Part shown: positions 1 to 7,169 of the stretch, in pieces
Layout of the letters: every line of letters begins with the position of its first letter
Numbering within the stretch: position 1 is the first letter of the stretch
Assembly (NCBI RefSeq): GCF_021401085.1
Contig: NZ_JACBFP010000001.1
Coordinates: 434,001 to 498,000 of the forward strand
DNA from: Chryseobacterium sp. R2A-55
Lineage (GTDB): Bacteria; Bacteroidota; Bacteroidia; Flavobacteriales; Weeksellaceae
Length of the DNA stretch: 64,000 bases
Direction of reading: 5' to 3'
Notes under the pieces: generated by a model
Seen by the model: only the letters and a program-made list of their open reading frames with translations
What the model was told of the DNA's origin: nothing
Databases searched by the model: none
Position numbers and translations under genes: made by a program

Positions 1-180
1 GAGTGTAATTAATATTAAGTGGTGAATCAGATATTCATCAATGCCATTTCGAATCCAGTATCTCTTATTTCCCGATTCAATTCCTTTTTTCATTGATAAA
101 ATTCATCTTTCAGATTGTGCCGGAAAAATGTATTTTTGAAAAGAAATAGTAACAGATCTTAACTCACAAAAAAATTAAGG

Positions 181-1461
181 ATGATCAATTATGTAAGTGC
201 CGAAGAAGCCGTTTCAGTGATTAAAAGCGGTGACCGGATTTTTGGACATGGAAGTGCCTGTACCCCGAATCTTTTTTATGATGAATTGGCAAAAAGGGCT
301 CCGGAACTGCGAAATGTAGAACTGGTCTCCATCACCCAGCAAGGAAATGTAGCCATTGCAAAACCCGAATATAAAGACAGCTTTTTCATTAAATCCCTCT
401 TTACTTCCACACCGGTCCGCGAAGCAGTGAATTCTGAACGGGGAGATTTTGTGCCGATTTTCTTAAGTGAAATCCCCACACTGTTCAAGAACGGAATGCT
501 TCCATTGGATGTGGCGATGGTGACGGTTTCGCCACCGGATAATCACGGTTACTGTACTTTGGGAACTTCAGTGGATGTAGCCAGAGCAGCGGTGGATCAC
601 GCCAAGAAAATCATCGCAATCGTCAATCCAAAAATGCCGCGGGTACATGGCGACGGAATGATCCACTACAGCCGCATCGATAAAATGGTGTGGAATGATG
701 AAGAACTGATGACCCTGGATTACGGTGCAAAAGTAACCGACATCGAAATGCAGATTGGAAAAAATGTTGCAGAAATCGTGGATGACGAAGCCACCCTGCA
801 AATGGGAATCGGGACCATTCCCGATGCGGTTTTGAAATGTTTGGGCAATCACAAAAACCTGGGTGTACATACCGAAATGCTGAGCGACGGAATCGTGGAT
901 TTGATCCTGAACGACGTGGTGAACAACAAATTTAAAGGAACCCACCTCAACAGAACAATCACCAGTTTCTGTTTCGGAACCAAAAAACTGTATGATTTCG
1001 TGGACAATAATCCTTCGATCGCATTCATGGATGTGCAGCATGTGAACTTCCCGATCAATATTATGAAAAACAAAAAAATGCACGCCATCAATTCCGCCAT
1101 CGAAATTGATTTGACGGGACAGGTCTGTGCAGATTCCATCGGAACGTACCAGTTTTCCGGAATTGGCGGACAAATGGATTTCATGCGTGGTGCGGCACTT
1201 TCAGAAGGAGGAAAACCCATTATGGCCATCTCTTCCCGAACCAATAAAGGCATTCCGAGAATCGTTCCCTACCTGAAACAGGGAGCCGGAGTGGTGACCA
1301 CCAGAGGTCACATTCACTACGTCTGCACCGAGTATGGAACCACAAACCTCTACGGAAAAAGTCTCCGCGAAAGAGCGAAAGCACTCATCGAAATTTCACA
1401 TCCTGATGACCGCGAAATGCTGGATATTGCAGCTTTCGAAAGATTCAAATGCGCGCTTTAA
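181..1461 (+). CDS. Acetyl-CoA hydrolase / CoA-transferase family protein
   Basis: This 426-residue protein belongs to the cytosolic acetyl-CoA hydrolase / 4-hydroxybutyrate CoA-transferase family, which moves CoA between short-chain acyl groups and acetate or hydrolyses acetyl-CoA. Visible family marks are the glycine-rich GIGTIPDAV near residue 210, HTEMLSDG near 230 with the Glu expected to carry the CoA thioester, and GIGGQMDFMRGA near 330. Length fits a complete enzyme. The ATG follows an A-rich leader ending AATTAAGG. The gene stands alone, with a hairpin terminator downstream at 1529. The exact acyl acceptor cannot be read from sequence. Confidence 0.88.
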   Translation: MINYVSAEEAVSVIKSGDRIFGHGSACTPNLFYDELAKRAPELRNVELVSITQQGNVAIAKPEYKDSFFIKSLFTSTPVREAVNSERGDFVPIFLSEIPTLFKNGMLPLDVAMVTVSPPDNHGYCTLGTSVDVARAAVDHAKKIIAIVNPKMPRVHGDGMIHYSRIDKMVWNDEELMTLDYGAKVTDIEMQIGKNVAEIVDDEATLQMGIGTIPDAVLKCLGNHKNLGVHTEMLSDGIVDLILNDVVNNKFKGTHLNRTITSFCFGTKKLYDFVDNNPSIAFMDVQHVNFPINIMKNKKMHAINSAIEIDLTGQVCADSIGTYQFSGIGGQMDFMRGAALSEGGKPIMAISSRTNKGIPRIVPYLKQGAGVVTTRGHIHYVCTEYGTTNLYGKSLRERAKALIEISHPDDREMLDIAAFERFKCAL

Positions 1462-1528
1462 ATATAGAATTAATTGATCCTGAAATCGGTAGAAACTCAG
1501 TCAACACTGAAAATCCTGATTAGGGAAG

Positions 1529-1572
1529 TAAGGCATTAAAAGCAGGATACGCCAATAATGCCTTATTTTTTC
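1529..1572 (+). terminator. Intrinsic terminator after the CoA-transferase gene
   Basis: Perfect 10-bp inverted repeat TAAGGCATTA / TAATGCCTTA with a 17-nt loop, followed by a T-rich run. It lies 67 bases downstream of the stop codon at 1461. Confidence 0.7.
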
Positions 1573-1642
1573 TCATAAAAACCTGTACCATTCACTTCAT
1601 CAATTGAATGATGGCAGAAAGTGGACATTTTTTAATGCTTAA

Positions 1643-1879
1643 TCAACCTAAAAGCTGCATGAAAAAAATAATCTCTGCCGGCAGCTGCGGAGGATAAAAG
1701 ATCTCCATATTCTGAACAACAGTGCGGTCAAAGAGTTGGGATGCTATATAATCACTGTAATAAACGGCATTTAATTCTGGATGAATTGAACTTTCAGTTA
1801 AATCCAGCCCATACTTCGCCAATACTTTTTCGTAAACGGCAAGCAAAAACAACACGTGCGTTGAAAAACAAATGTACAC
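1643..1879 (-). CDS. Small hypothetical ORF, possibly a gene remnant
   Basis: A 78-codon reading frame on the minus strand; I do not recognise the family. The stretch from about residue 15 to the end (AVYEKVLAKYGLDL onward) has ordinary protein composition, whereas the first residues overlap the promoter region of the toxin-antitoxin pair on the other strand. A plausible reading is the C-terminal remnant of a larger protein left when the accessory islet was inserted. It may also be non-coding. Confidence 0.25.
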   Translation of the reverse strand: MYICFSTHVLFLLAVYEKVLAKYGLDLTESSIHPELNAVYYSDYIASQLFDRTVVQNMEIFYPPQLPAEIIFFMQLLG

Positions 1880-1935
1880 GTATCAAAAAAAACTTCTTAA
1901 CTTTGCACGTGTAAGTTTAACCTAAAAAGCCCGTG
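1875..1935 (+). promoter_or_regulatory. Promoter and possible operator of the toxin-antitoxin pair
   Basis: TAACTTTG at 1898-1905 matches the Bacteroidetes -7 element TAnnTTTG. It is framed by the inverted repeat TACACGT (1875-1881) / ACGTGTA (1907-1913), and GCACG (1905) / CGTGC (1931) forms a second one. Dyads overlapping the promoter are what one expects for autoregulation by an antitoxin; that role is inferred. Confidence 0.5.
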
Positions 1936-1939
1936 CATT

Positions 1940-2188
1940 ATGAATACAAAGCTAACATTAACAATCGAAAAATCTGTTATTGAAAAGGCAAAAAAATATG
2001 CCAAGGAAAAGGAACGCAGTTTGTCTGATTTAATTGAAAATTATTTAAAAGCATTGGCAAAAGACAATGCAGAAAATGATATTCAATTGACTCCTATCGT
2101 AAAATCATTAAAAGGATCATTCAATGCTCCAAAAAACAGTGATTACAAAAAGGATTTAGTAAAAAGATTATCTGAAAAATATTTATAA
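1940..2188 (+). CDS. DUF6364-type antitoxin
   Basis: An 82-residue protein whose N-terminus (LTLTIEKSVIEKAKKYAKE followed by RSLSDLIENYL) matches the ribbon-helix-helix DUF6364 antitoxins that pair with PIN toxins in Bacteroidota. The N-terminal strand and two helices would bind operator DNA as a dimer; the Lys-rich C-terminal tail would cover the toxin. The gene ends 3 nt before the PIN toxin gene, so the two are co-transcribed and probably translationally coupled. Both genes are clearly more AT-rich than the flanking housekeeping genes, which suggests horizontal transfer. Confidence 0.8.
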   Translation: MNTKLTLTIEKSVIEKAKKYAKEKERSLSDLIENYLKALAKDNAENDIQLTPIVKSLKGSFNAPKNSDYKKDLVKRLSEKYL

Positions 2189-2191
2189 TCC

Positions 2192-2617
2192 ATGGCTAAA
2201 ATTCTAATTGATACAGATGTAATTCTTGATTTCTTTTTTGACAGAGAGCCATTTTCAGAAAACGCAGCAAAAATTTTATCTCTTTGCGAGTCTAAAGAAA
2301 TTATAGGATTTGTCACTCCGGTAATTATTAGCAATGTCTATTATTTGCTAAGACAGACTGCAAAACACGAAAAAGTAATAGAGAAATTAAGAATGCTGGT
2401 TTCGATTACAGAAATTCTAGCAATCAATAAAGATTCAATATTACAAGCATTAAACTCCGAGTTCAAAGATTTTGAAGATGCTTTACAAAATTATTCAGCG
2501 GAACTAAATAAAGAAATTGATATTATAATCACGCGAAATACAAAAGATTACAAGAACAGTTCTTTAGGAGTTATGACGCCTGATCATTATTTAATAATGA
2601 GGAATGCCAGCCGTTAA
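2192..2617 (+). CDS. PIN-domain toxin (VapC-like ribonuclease)
   Basis: A 141-residue PIN-fold protein, a Mg-dependent RNase toxin neutralised by the antitoxin encoded just upstream. The first acidic residue is Asp7 in LIDTDVILD, the central acidic cluster is DFEDALQ at about 93-99, and the last conserved segment is ITRNTKDY near 113-120. All key acidic residues appear present, so the toxin looks intact. Its RNA target is unknown. The composition is AT-rich like its partner. Confidence 0.85.
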   Translation: MAKILIDTDVILDFFFDREPFSENAAKILSLCESKEIIGFVTPVIISNVYYLLRQTAKHEKVIEKLRMLVSITEILAINKDSILQALNSEFKDFEDALQNYSAELNKEIDIIITRNTKDYKNSSLGVMTPDHYLIMRNASR

Positions 2618-2620
2618 TTA

Positions 2621-2834
2621 CTAAGTTTCAGCTTCGCTCTGTTCGGCTGCGCCTCGGGTCGTTTTGTCTGAAAGGCAAAAAAAATGAAAGCCGAAGGTGC
2701 TTTTGCTCCTGCCCAGAATGGAAATATTTCTTTCGAAGCGTTGCAGGAGTTCGGCAAAACTTTTAACTTCGCTTGAAGCACGATTGAGAAATTTGTCCGT
2801 TCTTAAATCCTCAGTAGATTTTTTTTGTAGCCAT
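2621..2834 (-). pseudogene. Tyrosine recombinase N-terminal fragment, frameshifted
   Basis: Reading the minus strand from an ATG at 2834 gives MATKK, then a frame break in a run of eight A residues (seven would keep the frame), then STEDLRTDKFLNRAS and SFAELLQRFERNISILGRS. This resembles the N-terminal SAM-like core-binding region of tyrosine integrases found with IS91-type elements in Bacteroidota. Similarity stops after KSTF at about 2690, where a short repeat shared with 3670-3705 begins. The catalytic domain is absent. Family assignment is from memory of the motif. Confidence 0.5.
2624..2692 (+). repeat. Copy 1 of a short repeat found at 3-prime ends of accessory genes
   Basis: The segment just after the PIN toxin stop codon holds AATTACTAAGTTTC and CGTTTTGTCTGAAAGG, followed by an A-run and GAAAGCC. 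The same blocks recur in the same order at 3659-3705, just after the stop of the lipoprotein gene. Copy 1 has an extra GC-rich insert of about 30 bp between the two blocks. Confidence 0.55.
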
Positions 2835-3029
2835 TTTATGGGTTTTTAATGGTTAATATAAACAAAGTTAATGAAATGGTGAATGGGAAAAGCTACCGGA
2901 AGTTTAGTTCAACAAGATATTTCTATTAGCGGGGTTGAAGTTTACACCATGAAGATTTTCGCTAGTTGTTCTTTTTGTTATATTTACAAAATCTAGTTAT
3001 CATAATCCCCACCTGCATAAATATCCAAC

Positions 3030-3081
3030 CGTTAGCACCAATTCCCCTGCTCGAAAACGGAGTTGTTTTTAGCCGCTAACG
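3030..3081. repeat. Two-box imperfect inverted repeat upstream of the lipoprotein gene
   Basis: Outer arms CGTTAGC (3030-3036) and GCTAACG (3075-3081) are perfectly complementary. Inner boxes CAATTCC and GGAGTTG pair with one G-T wobble. The layout recalls an integron attC stem, but the outer boxes run the opposite way (GTTAG first, CTAAC last), so I do not call it attC. Confidence 0.4.
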
Positions 3082-3201
3082 AAGAAATTTTTACTATTTT
3101 GGATAATCAAATAATCAAAACATATAACTATTTTGATTATCAATATTTAAATTTAAAGTTAGTCAGAATGCTAAACCAACATCCCATCAAATTACTTTTT
3201 T

Positions 3202-3645
3202 ATGAAAAATTGTTTACTAATTCTATTCTTATTATTCTTTTCAATTAGTTGTACTCAAAACTCTAAAATTAAAGATAAACAGAACAAAAATGAAGACGAA
3301 GAGTTTACTGAAATAGTAAAATTTGAAGATTACGACATTTCAATGTTAAGATTAATTGTAACTCCTGAAAAGTATCATAACAAAACCGTACAAATTATTG
3401 GATATTTAAACCTAGAATTTGAAGGAAATGCAATATATTTTCACAAAGAAGACTATGAAAATGGATCATCAAGAAATGGAATGTGGGTTTCATTCAATGA
3501 CGAACTTGAAAAAAAGAAAGACTTGAAAAAGTATAACAAAAAATATGTAATCATTGTTGGAAAATTTAATATGAATTCAAAAGGACATATGGGAATGTTT
3601 GGTGGTTCACTAAAAAACATTACCCGACTTGATGAATGGAAATAA
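3202..3645 (+). CDS. Small lipoprotein, OB-fold-like hypothetical
   Basis: A 147-residue protein with a lipoprotein signal peptide whose lipobox ends FSISC (Cys17), so it should be an envelope lipoprotein. The mature part has a Lys/Glu-rich linker and then a compact beta-rich domain (ISMLRLIVTPEKYHNKTV, IIGYLNLEFEGNAIY, HKEDYENG) of a small family common in accessory regions of many bacteria and likely OB-fold-like. Function is unknown. It is very AT-rich, lies between the two-box inverted repeat at 3030 and the repeat at 3659, and looks like a transferred single-gene unit. Confidence 0.7.
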   Translation: MKNCLLILFLLFFSISCTQNSKIKDKQNKNEDEEFTEIVKFEDYDISMLRLIVTPEKYHNKTVQIIGYLNLEFEGNAIYFHKEDYENGSSRNGMWVSFNDELEKKKDLKKYNKKYVIIVGKFNMNSKGHMGMFGGSLKNITRLDEWK

Positions 3646-3658
3646 AATAGCACTTCTG

Positions 3659-3705
3659 CTAATAACTAAACTTTCGTTTTGTCTGAAAGGAAAAAAATTA
3701 AAGCC
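3659..3705 (+). repeat. Copy 2 of the short repeat after accessory genes
   Basis: AATAACTAAACTTTCGTTTT followed by GTCTGAAAGG, an A-run and TAAAGCCC. This matches copy 1 at 2624-2692 apart from a missing GC-rich insert. It begins 14 nt after the lipoprotein stop codon. Confidence 0.55.
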
Positions 3706-4303
3706 CGTTGAACGGAACCTCCGGTAGCTTCCCCCCCTGCCTCAAGAAATCAAAGATTCGGTGCAGCAGCGCGGGTTTCAGGAGTTTGGCCATCCATTGC
3801 TCAATCTGTTGCATGCTGATTTTTAGTGGTGTTTTCATATTATTCGTTTTATGACCAAAAATAGCCACTCCCCGAAAAATAACCCACCGCCTTTTCACCC
3901 ATTTTTAATGCGTTTTTGCACCTTTTTTGCATCCACCTCAAAAAAGCCCTCCCACAGGCGTTTTATTGCCCGTTAGGTGCTGTAGTGGCACTGAATAGGC
4001 ACTCCAAAGGATATACAAAGGATATAGAAAGGATATAGAAAAATACATTTTCAGTACCCCAAACGGAAAATTGCGGAAAATAAAAAGGATCCTTTCCTGT
4101 TCTTCCGTACCTTCATACTGCTAAAAATTTCAAAAAATTAACATGATGGGAAAATCAGACAACTCCTTATTAGCAGGCTCCTTCGCTGCCGAAATCAAAG
4201 ATTCGCGCAGCAGCCGGGGATCTTTTTTCGGGATTTTTCATGTTCTTGATTCCAGTCAAGATTTATCTGGGTTTTTAACTTTAGTTTTGTAGAAAATGTA
4301 AAT
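3706..4303. other. Gene-poor stretch with decayed repeats
   Basis: About 600 bp without a convincing gene. A 15-bp block GAAATCAAAGATTCG followed by a GCAGCAGC-containing segment occurs twice, at 3746 and 4191. A minus-strand frame at 3698-3898 and a short plus-strand frame from 4144 overlap these blocks but resemble no family I know. The stretch also holds the 11-bp tandem repeat at 4006-4038. A -7-like TAGTTTTG at 4282 could serve the next gene. Confidence 0.45.
4006..4038 (+). repeat. Three tandem 11-bp iteron-like repeats
   Basis: AAAGGATATAC, AAAGGATATAG and AAAGGATATAG follow one another exactly. The 11-bp period places each copy on about the same face of the helix, which fits a protein-binding array, but no associated gene identifies the binder. 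Confidence 0.55.
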
Positions 4304-4696
4304 ATGAAAACAATCCTGCTTATTTTTCTGTTGCCGGTTTCTGGAATATTTGCTGGCCAGGAATCAAATAATACCCAAACCCCCAACCAATATCTGGAAA
4401 AATCAATCCGCCAGAAAAAAACGGCAAATGTAATTTCAATTACCGGCGGCACTCTGTTGGTCACAGGATTGATTATTGCCTTCAGTGACGACCAAAAAGG
4501 ATGGCTGCCATCATCAACCACTTTGACTGGCATTGGAATTGCCACATTGGGAACAGCAACAGCTCTGGCTTCAGTTCCTTTTTATATTTCATCGCATAGC
4601 AATAAACGGAAATCGGTTACCCTTTCACCTCAAATGGGAAATGCCGTCATCGGCCAAAAGTACTATCCTACTGCCGGAATCGGTATTTCTTTTTAG
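4304..4696 (+). CDS. Hypothetical membrane protein
   Basis: A 130-residue protein with an N-terminal signal sequence (residues 1-17, ending near IFAGQ) and two hydrophobic glycine-rich segments at roughly 43-60 and 70-95, separated by a short polar loop (FSDDQKGWLPSS). The C-terminus GIGISF resembles a final aromatic-ending strand. I do not recognise the family. It lies 44 bp ahead of the Crp/Fnr regulator gene on the same strand and may share its transcript. Confidence 0.6.
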   Translation: MKTILLIFLLPVSGIFAGQESNNTQTPNQYLEKSIRQKKTANVISITGGTLLVTGLIIAFSDDQKGWLPSSTTLTGIGIATLGTATALASVPFYISSHSNKRKSVTLSPQMGNAVIGQKYYPTAGIGISF

Positions 4697-4740
4697 TAAT
4701 CCAGAATTTTACTTTAACTTTATTCACCAATTTCTGATGA

Positions 4741-5322
4741 ATGAACCACTTTGAATCGCTGGAAGATTTTGCCGAAAAAAACTTTAACTGGTTAAAGGAA
4801 CAGCACCCGCTTCTTGAAAAATATTTCCAAAAGGAAAGCTTTAAGAAAAATGAAATCCTGCTCCATGCCGGAGAAATTTGCCAGAAATTGTACTTCATTC
4901 ACCAAGGGATTCTTCGTACGTTCCACATCAATTCCAATGGCTCGGAATTTACCCGGCTCATCGTCAAAGAAAATGAGTTCTGCACCATTCTGGTGAGTTT
5001 TTCCGGAAAAATAGCGAGTCCGGCAAACATACAGGCGCTGGAAAATACCGAAACTTATAGCATCACCTATGAAAATTTCCAGAAATTGATGGCCGGATCA
5101 GACCATGCAAAAAACATCTACACCCAAATCCTGGAGCATTTCCAGAATTTCCAGATCAAAAGGATTGAATTTTTGACTTCCTATTCGCCGCAGCAAAAAG
5201 TGGAGATTTTTCTTGCGGAAAATCCCGGATTAGCATCCAGATTGACTGATAAAGTGATCGCTTCTTATCTCCAAATTACGCCGGAAACCTATTCCCGCTG
5301 TAAAAAAATCCTGAAGGATTAA
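4741..5322 (+). CDS. Crp/Fnr-family transcriptional regulator
   Basis: A 193-residue regulator with a cyclic-nucleotide-binding-type beta roll (about 25-115, including FKKNEILLHAGEICQKLYFI and GILRTFHI) and a C-terminal helix-turn-helix (about 165-190, DKVIASYLQITPETYSRCKKI). The recognition helix carries E-T-x-S-R, the Fnr-like pattern for reading a TGA half-site. The N-terminus lacks the Cys cluster of oxygen-sensing Fnr. The HTH part is short, as in many Bacteroidota homologues. A TGA-N6-TCA palindrome lies 47 bp downstream at 5369, ahead of hpd, so hpd is a candidate target. Confidence 0.85.
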   Translation: MNHFESLEDFAEKNFNWLKEQHPLLEKYFQKESFKKNEILLHAGEICQKLYFIHQGILRTFHINSNGSEFTRLIVKENEFCTILVSFSGKIASPANIQALENTETYSITYENFQKLMAGSDHAKNIYTQILEHFQNFQIKRIEFLTSYSPQQKVEIFLAENPGLASRLTDKVIASYLQITPETYSRCKKILKD

Positions 5323-5368
5323 ATACAGACAGTCCCATTTCGGCTTCAGTCCGGAAACTTGTGCGTAC

Positions 5369-5382
5369 GTGATTCCTATCAC
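5369..5382. promoter_or_regulatory. Crp/Fnr-type palindrome upstream of hpd
   Basis: GTGAT-TCCT-ATCAC is a perfect 5+5 dyad with a TGA-N6-TCA core. It sits 57 bp ahead of the hpd start and just downstream of a Crp/Fnr gene. A weak -7-like TATATTGG lies at 5400. Confidence 0.6.
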
Positions 5383-5438
5383 TTTTAAGCAAAAATTCGT
5401 ATATTGGCACATCAAAAATTTAACCCAAAAAAAGAAAA

Positions 5439-6569
5439 ATGTCAACACTTACTTTTGCTGAAAAAATCGCTCAGGCAGAGAATTTCTTACCGATCAACGG
5501 CACAGACTATATCGAATTTTATGTGGGAAATGCAAAGCAAGCCGCCCATTTTTACAAAACCGCTTTTGGCTTCCAGTCGGTAGCTTATGCAGGTCCTGAA
5601 ACAGGAGTTAGAGATCGTGCATCTTATGTGGTACAGCAGGGAAAAATCCGTTTGGTCCTCACTTCAGGGTTAAAATCGGATTCCCCCATTTGTGAGCACC
5701 AGAAAAAACATGGTGACGGAGTAAAAGTGCTCGCTCTTTGGGTTGATGACGCCTATTCTGCATTTGAAGAAACCGTGAAACGGGGCGGAAAACCTTATAT
5801 GGAACCCAAAACCATCAGCGATGAATTTGGCGAAGTGCGGATGTCCGGAATTTATACCTATGGTGAAACGGTGCACATGTTCATCGAAAGAAAAAATTAC
5901 ACCGGAGCATTTATGCCGGGCTATGAAAAATGGGAAAGCGACTATAATCCGTCTGATGTCGGACTTTTATATGTGGATCACTGTGTAGGAAATGTAGGTT
6001 GGGACAGAATGTTGCCGGTCGTGAAATGGTATGAAGAGGTCATGGGATTCGTCAATATTTTAAGTTTTGATGACAAACAGATCAACACCGAATATTCTGC
6101 CTTAATGTCAAAAGTAATGAGTAACGGAAACGGATATGCCAAATTCCCGATCAACGAACCAGCCGAAGGAAAGAAAAAATCCCAGGTGGAAGAATATCTG
6201 GATTTCTATGAAGAAGAGGGCGTTCAGCATATCGCGGTCGCAACCAAAGACATCATCAGGACTGTCACTGAGCTGAAAGCGAGAGGTGTGGAATTTTTGT
6301 CCGCTCCGCCTGAAGCTTATTATGAAATGGTTCCTGAAAGAGTGGGCCACATCGATGAAGATCTGAAAAAACTTCAGGATCTGGGAATCCTCATCGATCA
6401 TGATGAAGAGGGCTATCTGCTTCAAATCTTCACCAAACCGGTTGAAGACCGACCTACCCTTTTCTATGAAATCATTGAAAGACACGGCGCACAAAGTTTC
6501 GGGGCAGGAAATTTCAAGGCACTTTTCGAGGCTTTGGAAAGAGAGCAGGCGAAGAGAGGAAACCTTTAA
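5439..6569 (+). CDS. hpd: 4-Hydroxyphenylpyruvate dioxygenase
   Basis: This 376-residue enzyme converts 4-hydroxyphenylpyruvate to homogentisate with O2 and non-haem Fe(II), the second step of tyrosine breakdown. It has two VOC-type halves. The Fe ligands are recognisable as His180 (YVDHCVGN), His264 (GVQHIAVA) and Glu344 (TLFYEIIER). The C-terminal QSFGAGNFKALFEALE is the typical family end. Length matches bacterial HPPD. Fumarylacetoacetase follows 600 bp downstream on the same strand, but homogentisate dioxygenase, expected between them in the pathway, is not in the window. A Crp/Fnr-type palindrome lies upstream. Confidence 0.95.
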   Translation: MSTLTFAEKIAQAENFLPINGTDYIEFYVGNAKQAAHFYKTAFGFQSVAYAGPETGVRDRASYVVQQGKIRLVLTSGLKSDSPICEHQKKHGDGVKVLALWVDDAYSAFEETVKRGGKPYMEPKTISDEFGEVRMSGIYTYGETVHMFIERKNYTGAFMPGYEKWESDYNPSDVGLLYVDHCVGNVGWDRMLPVVKWYEEVMGFVNILSFDDKQINTEYSALMSKVMSNGNGYAKFPINEPAEGKKKSQVEEYLDFYEEEGVQHIAVATKDIIRTVTELKARGVEFLSAPPEAYYEMVPERVGHIDEDLKKLQDLGILIDHDEEGYLLQIFTKPVEDRPTLFYEIIERHGAQSFGAGNFKALFEALEREQAKRGNL

Positions 6570-6641
6570 CAGTTCAAAAAAAGAAGTTCAAAAAAAAGAG
6601 AAACTAGGAAAACAAACCAATTTGTCTAAAGAAGAAAAATA

Positions 6642-7106
6642 GTGATAAAAAGGGAAATTCTTGCATTAATTCTATTGGTGGCCTTTATCGGTATAAAGGC
6701 ACAATATGGGAATTTGAACGCAATACTTGACCGGCTTGAAGAAAAACATGGCATTAACAGGAATCTTCAAAATGTGAATATCGATGATTCGAAATTTGTG
6801 CTGATCAAAGATTTCCCGGATCATACCGAAAGGAACTTCATCATCATCAAAGGAAACAAATCCACCTTTGTGGAAATGTTTGATGACAAATCCAATGGCG
6901 AAAGCACTTCCAACGTTTTTTCCGGCGATGTGGTGCGCTCAAAACACAATGTTATTTCCTTGAGATCCGATCAATTGGAAGGTGAGAAAATCCCGATTCC
7001 GATTACCAAAACCTTGCTTCTAACCCAACAGAAAAAAATACTCTATCTGATCGATGTCAATTCCAAAGAACGATGGATCGAGGAAAGTGCCTTTAACAAA
7101 AAATAA
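6642..7106 (+). CDS. Secreted hypothetical protein in the hpd-fahA interval
   Basis: A 154-residue protein starting with GTG. Residues 1-20 form a signal peptide ending IKAQ, a typical Bacteroidota cleavage context, so it is exported. The mature domain contains LEEKHGINRNLQNVNI and FIIIKGNKSTFVEMFDDK; I cannot assign a family. It lies 72 bp after hpd and 63 bp before fahA, so it is likely co-transcribed with them although nothing ties it chemically to tyrosine breakdown. Confidence 0.65.
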   Translation: MIKREILALILLVAFIGIKAQYGNLNAILDRLEEKHGINRNLQNVNIDDSKFVLIKDFPDHTERNFIIIKGNKSTFVEMFDDKSNGESTSNVFSGDVVRSKHNVISLRSDQLEGEKIPIPITKTLLLTQQKKILYLIDVNSKERWIEESAFNKK

Positions 7107-7122
7107 ATTTTTCAATAACCCG

Positions 7123-7156
7123 GGTCTCCGGCTTATGCGATAAGCGATGGAAGACC
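7123..7156 (+). promoter_or_regulatory. Stem-loop just upstream of fahA
   Basis: Nested complementary arms: GGTCT with AGACC outside, CC with GG next, and GCTTAT / ATAAGC around a GCG loop inside. There is no T-run, so it is not a standard terminator. It ends 13 nt before the fahA ATG, where a folded mRNA could affect translation or processing. Confidence 0.45.
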
Positions 7157-7169
7157 TGGAACCCATCCT

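Noticed and set aside
568-1173. Long minus-strand frames inside the CoA-transferase gene
   Set aside because: They lie fully antisense to a well-conserved gene and have His/Phe-rich unnatural composition, typical of coding shadows.
3030-3081. Integron attC site
   Set aside because: The outer boxes are in the opposite polarity to R-double-prime and R-prime (begins GTTAG, ends CTAAC), and no integron integrase is seen.
4144-4291. 48-codon plus-strand frame starting MMGKSDNS
   Set aside because: Overlaps a short repeat shared with 3746 and has no recognisable domain or conservation signal; treated as non-coding.
6400-6642. 80-codon frame overlapping the end of hpd
   Set aside because: Out of frame with hpd and Lys/Glu/Ser-rich; shadow of the A-rich intergenic segment.
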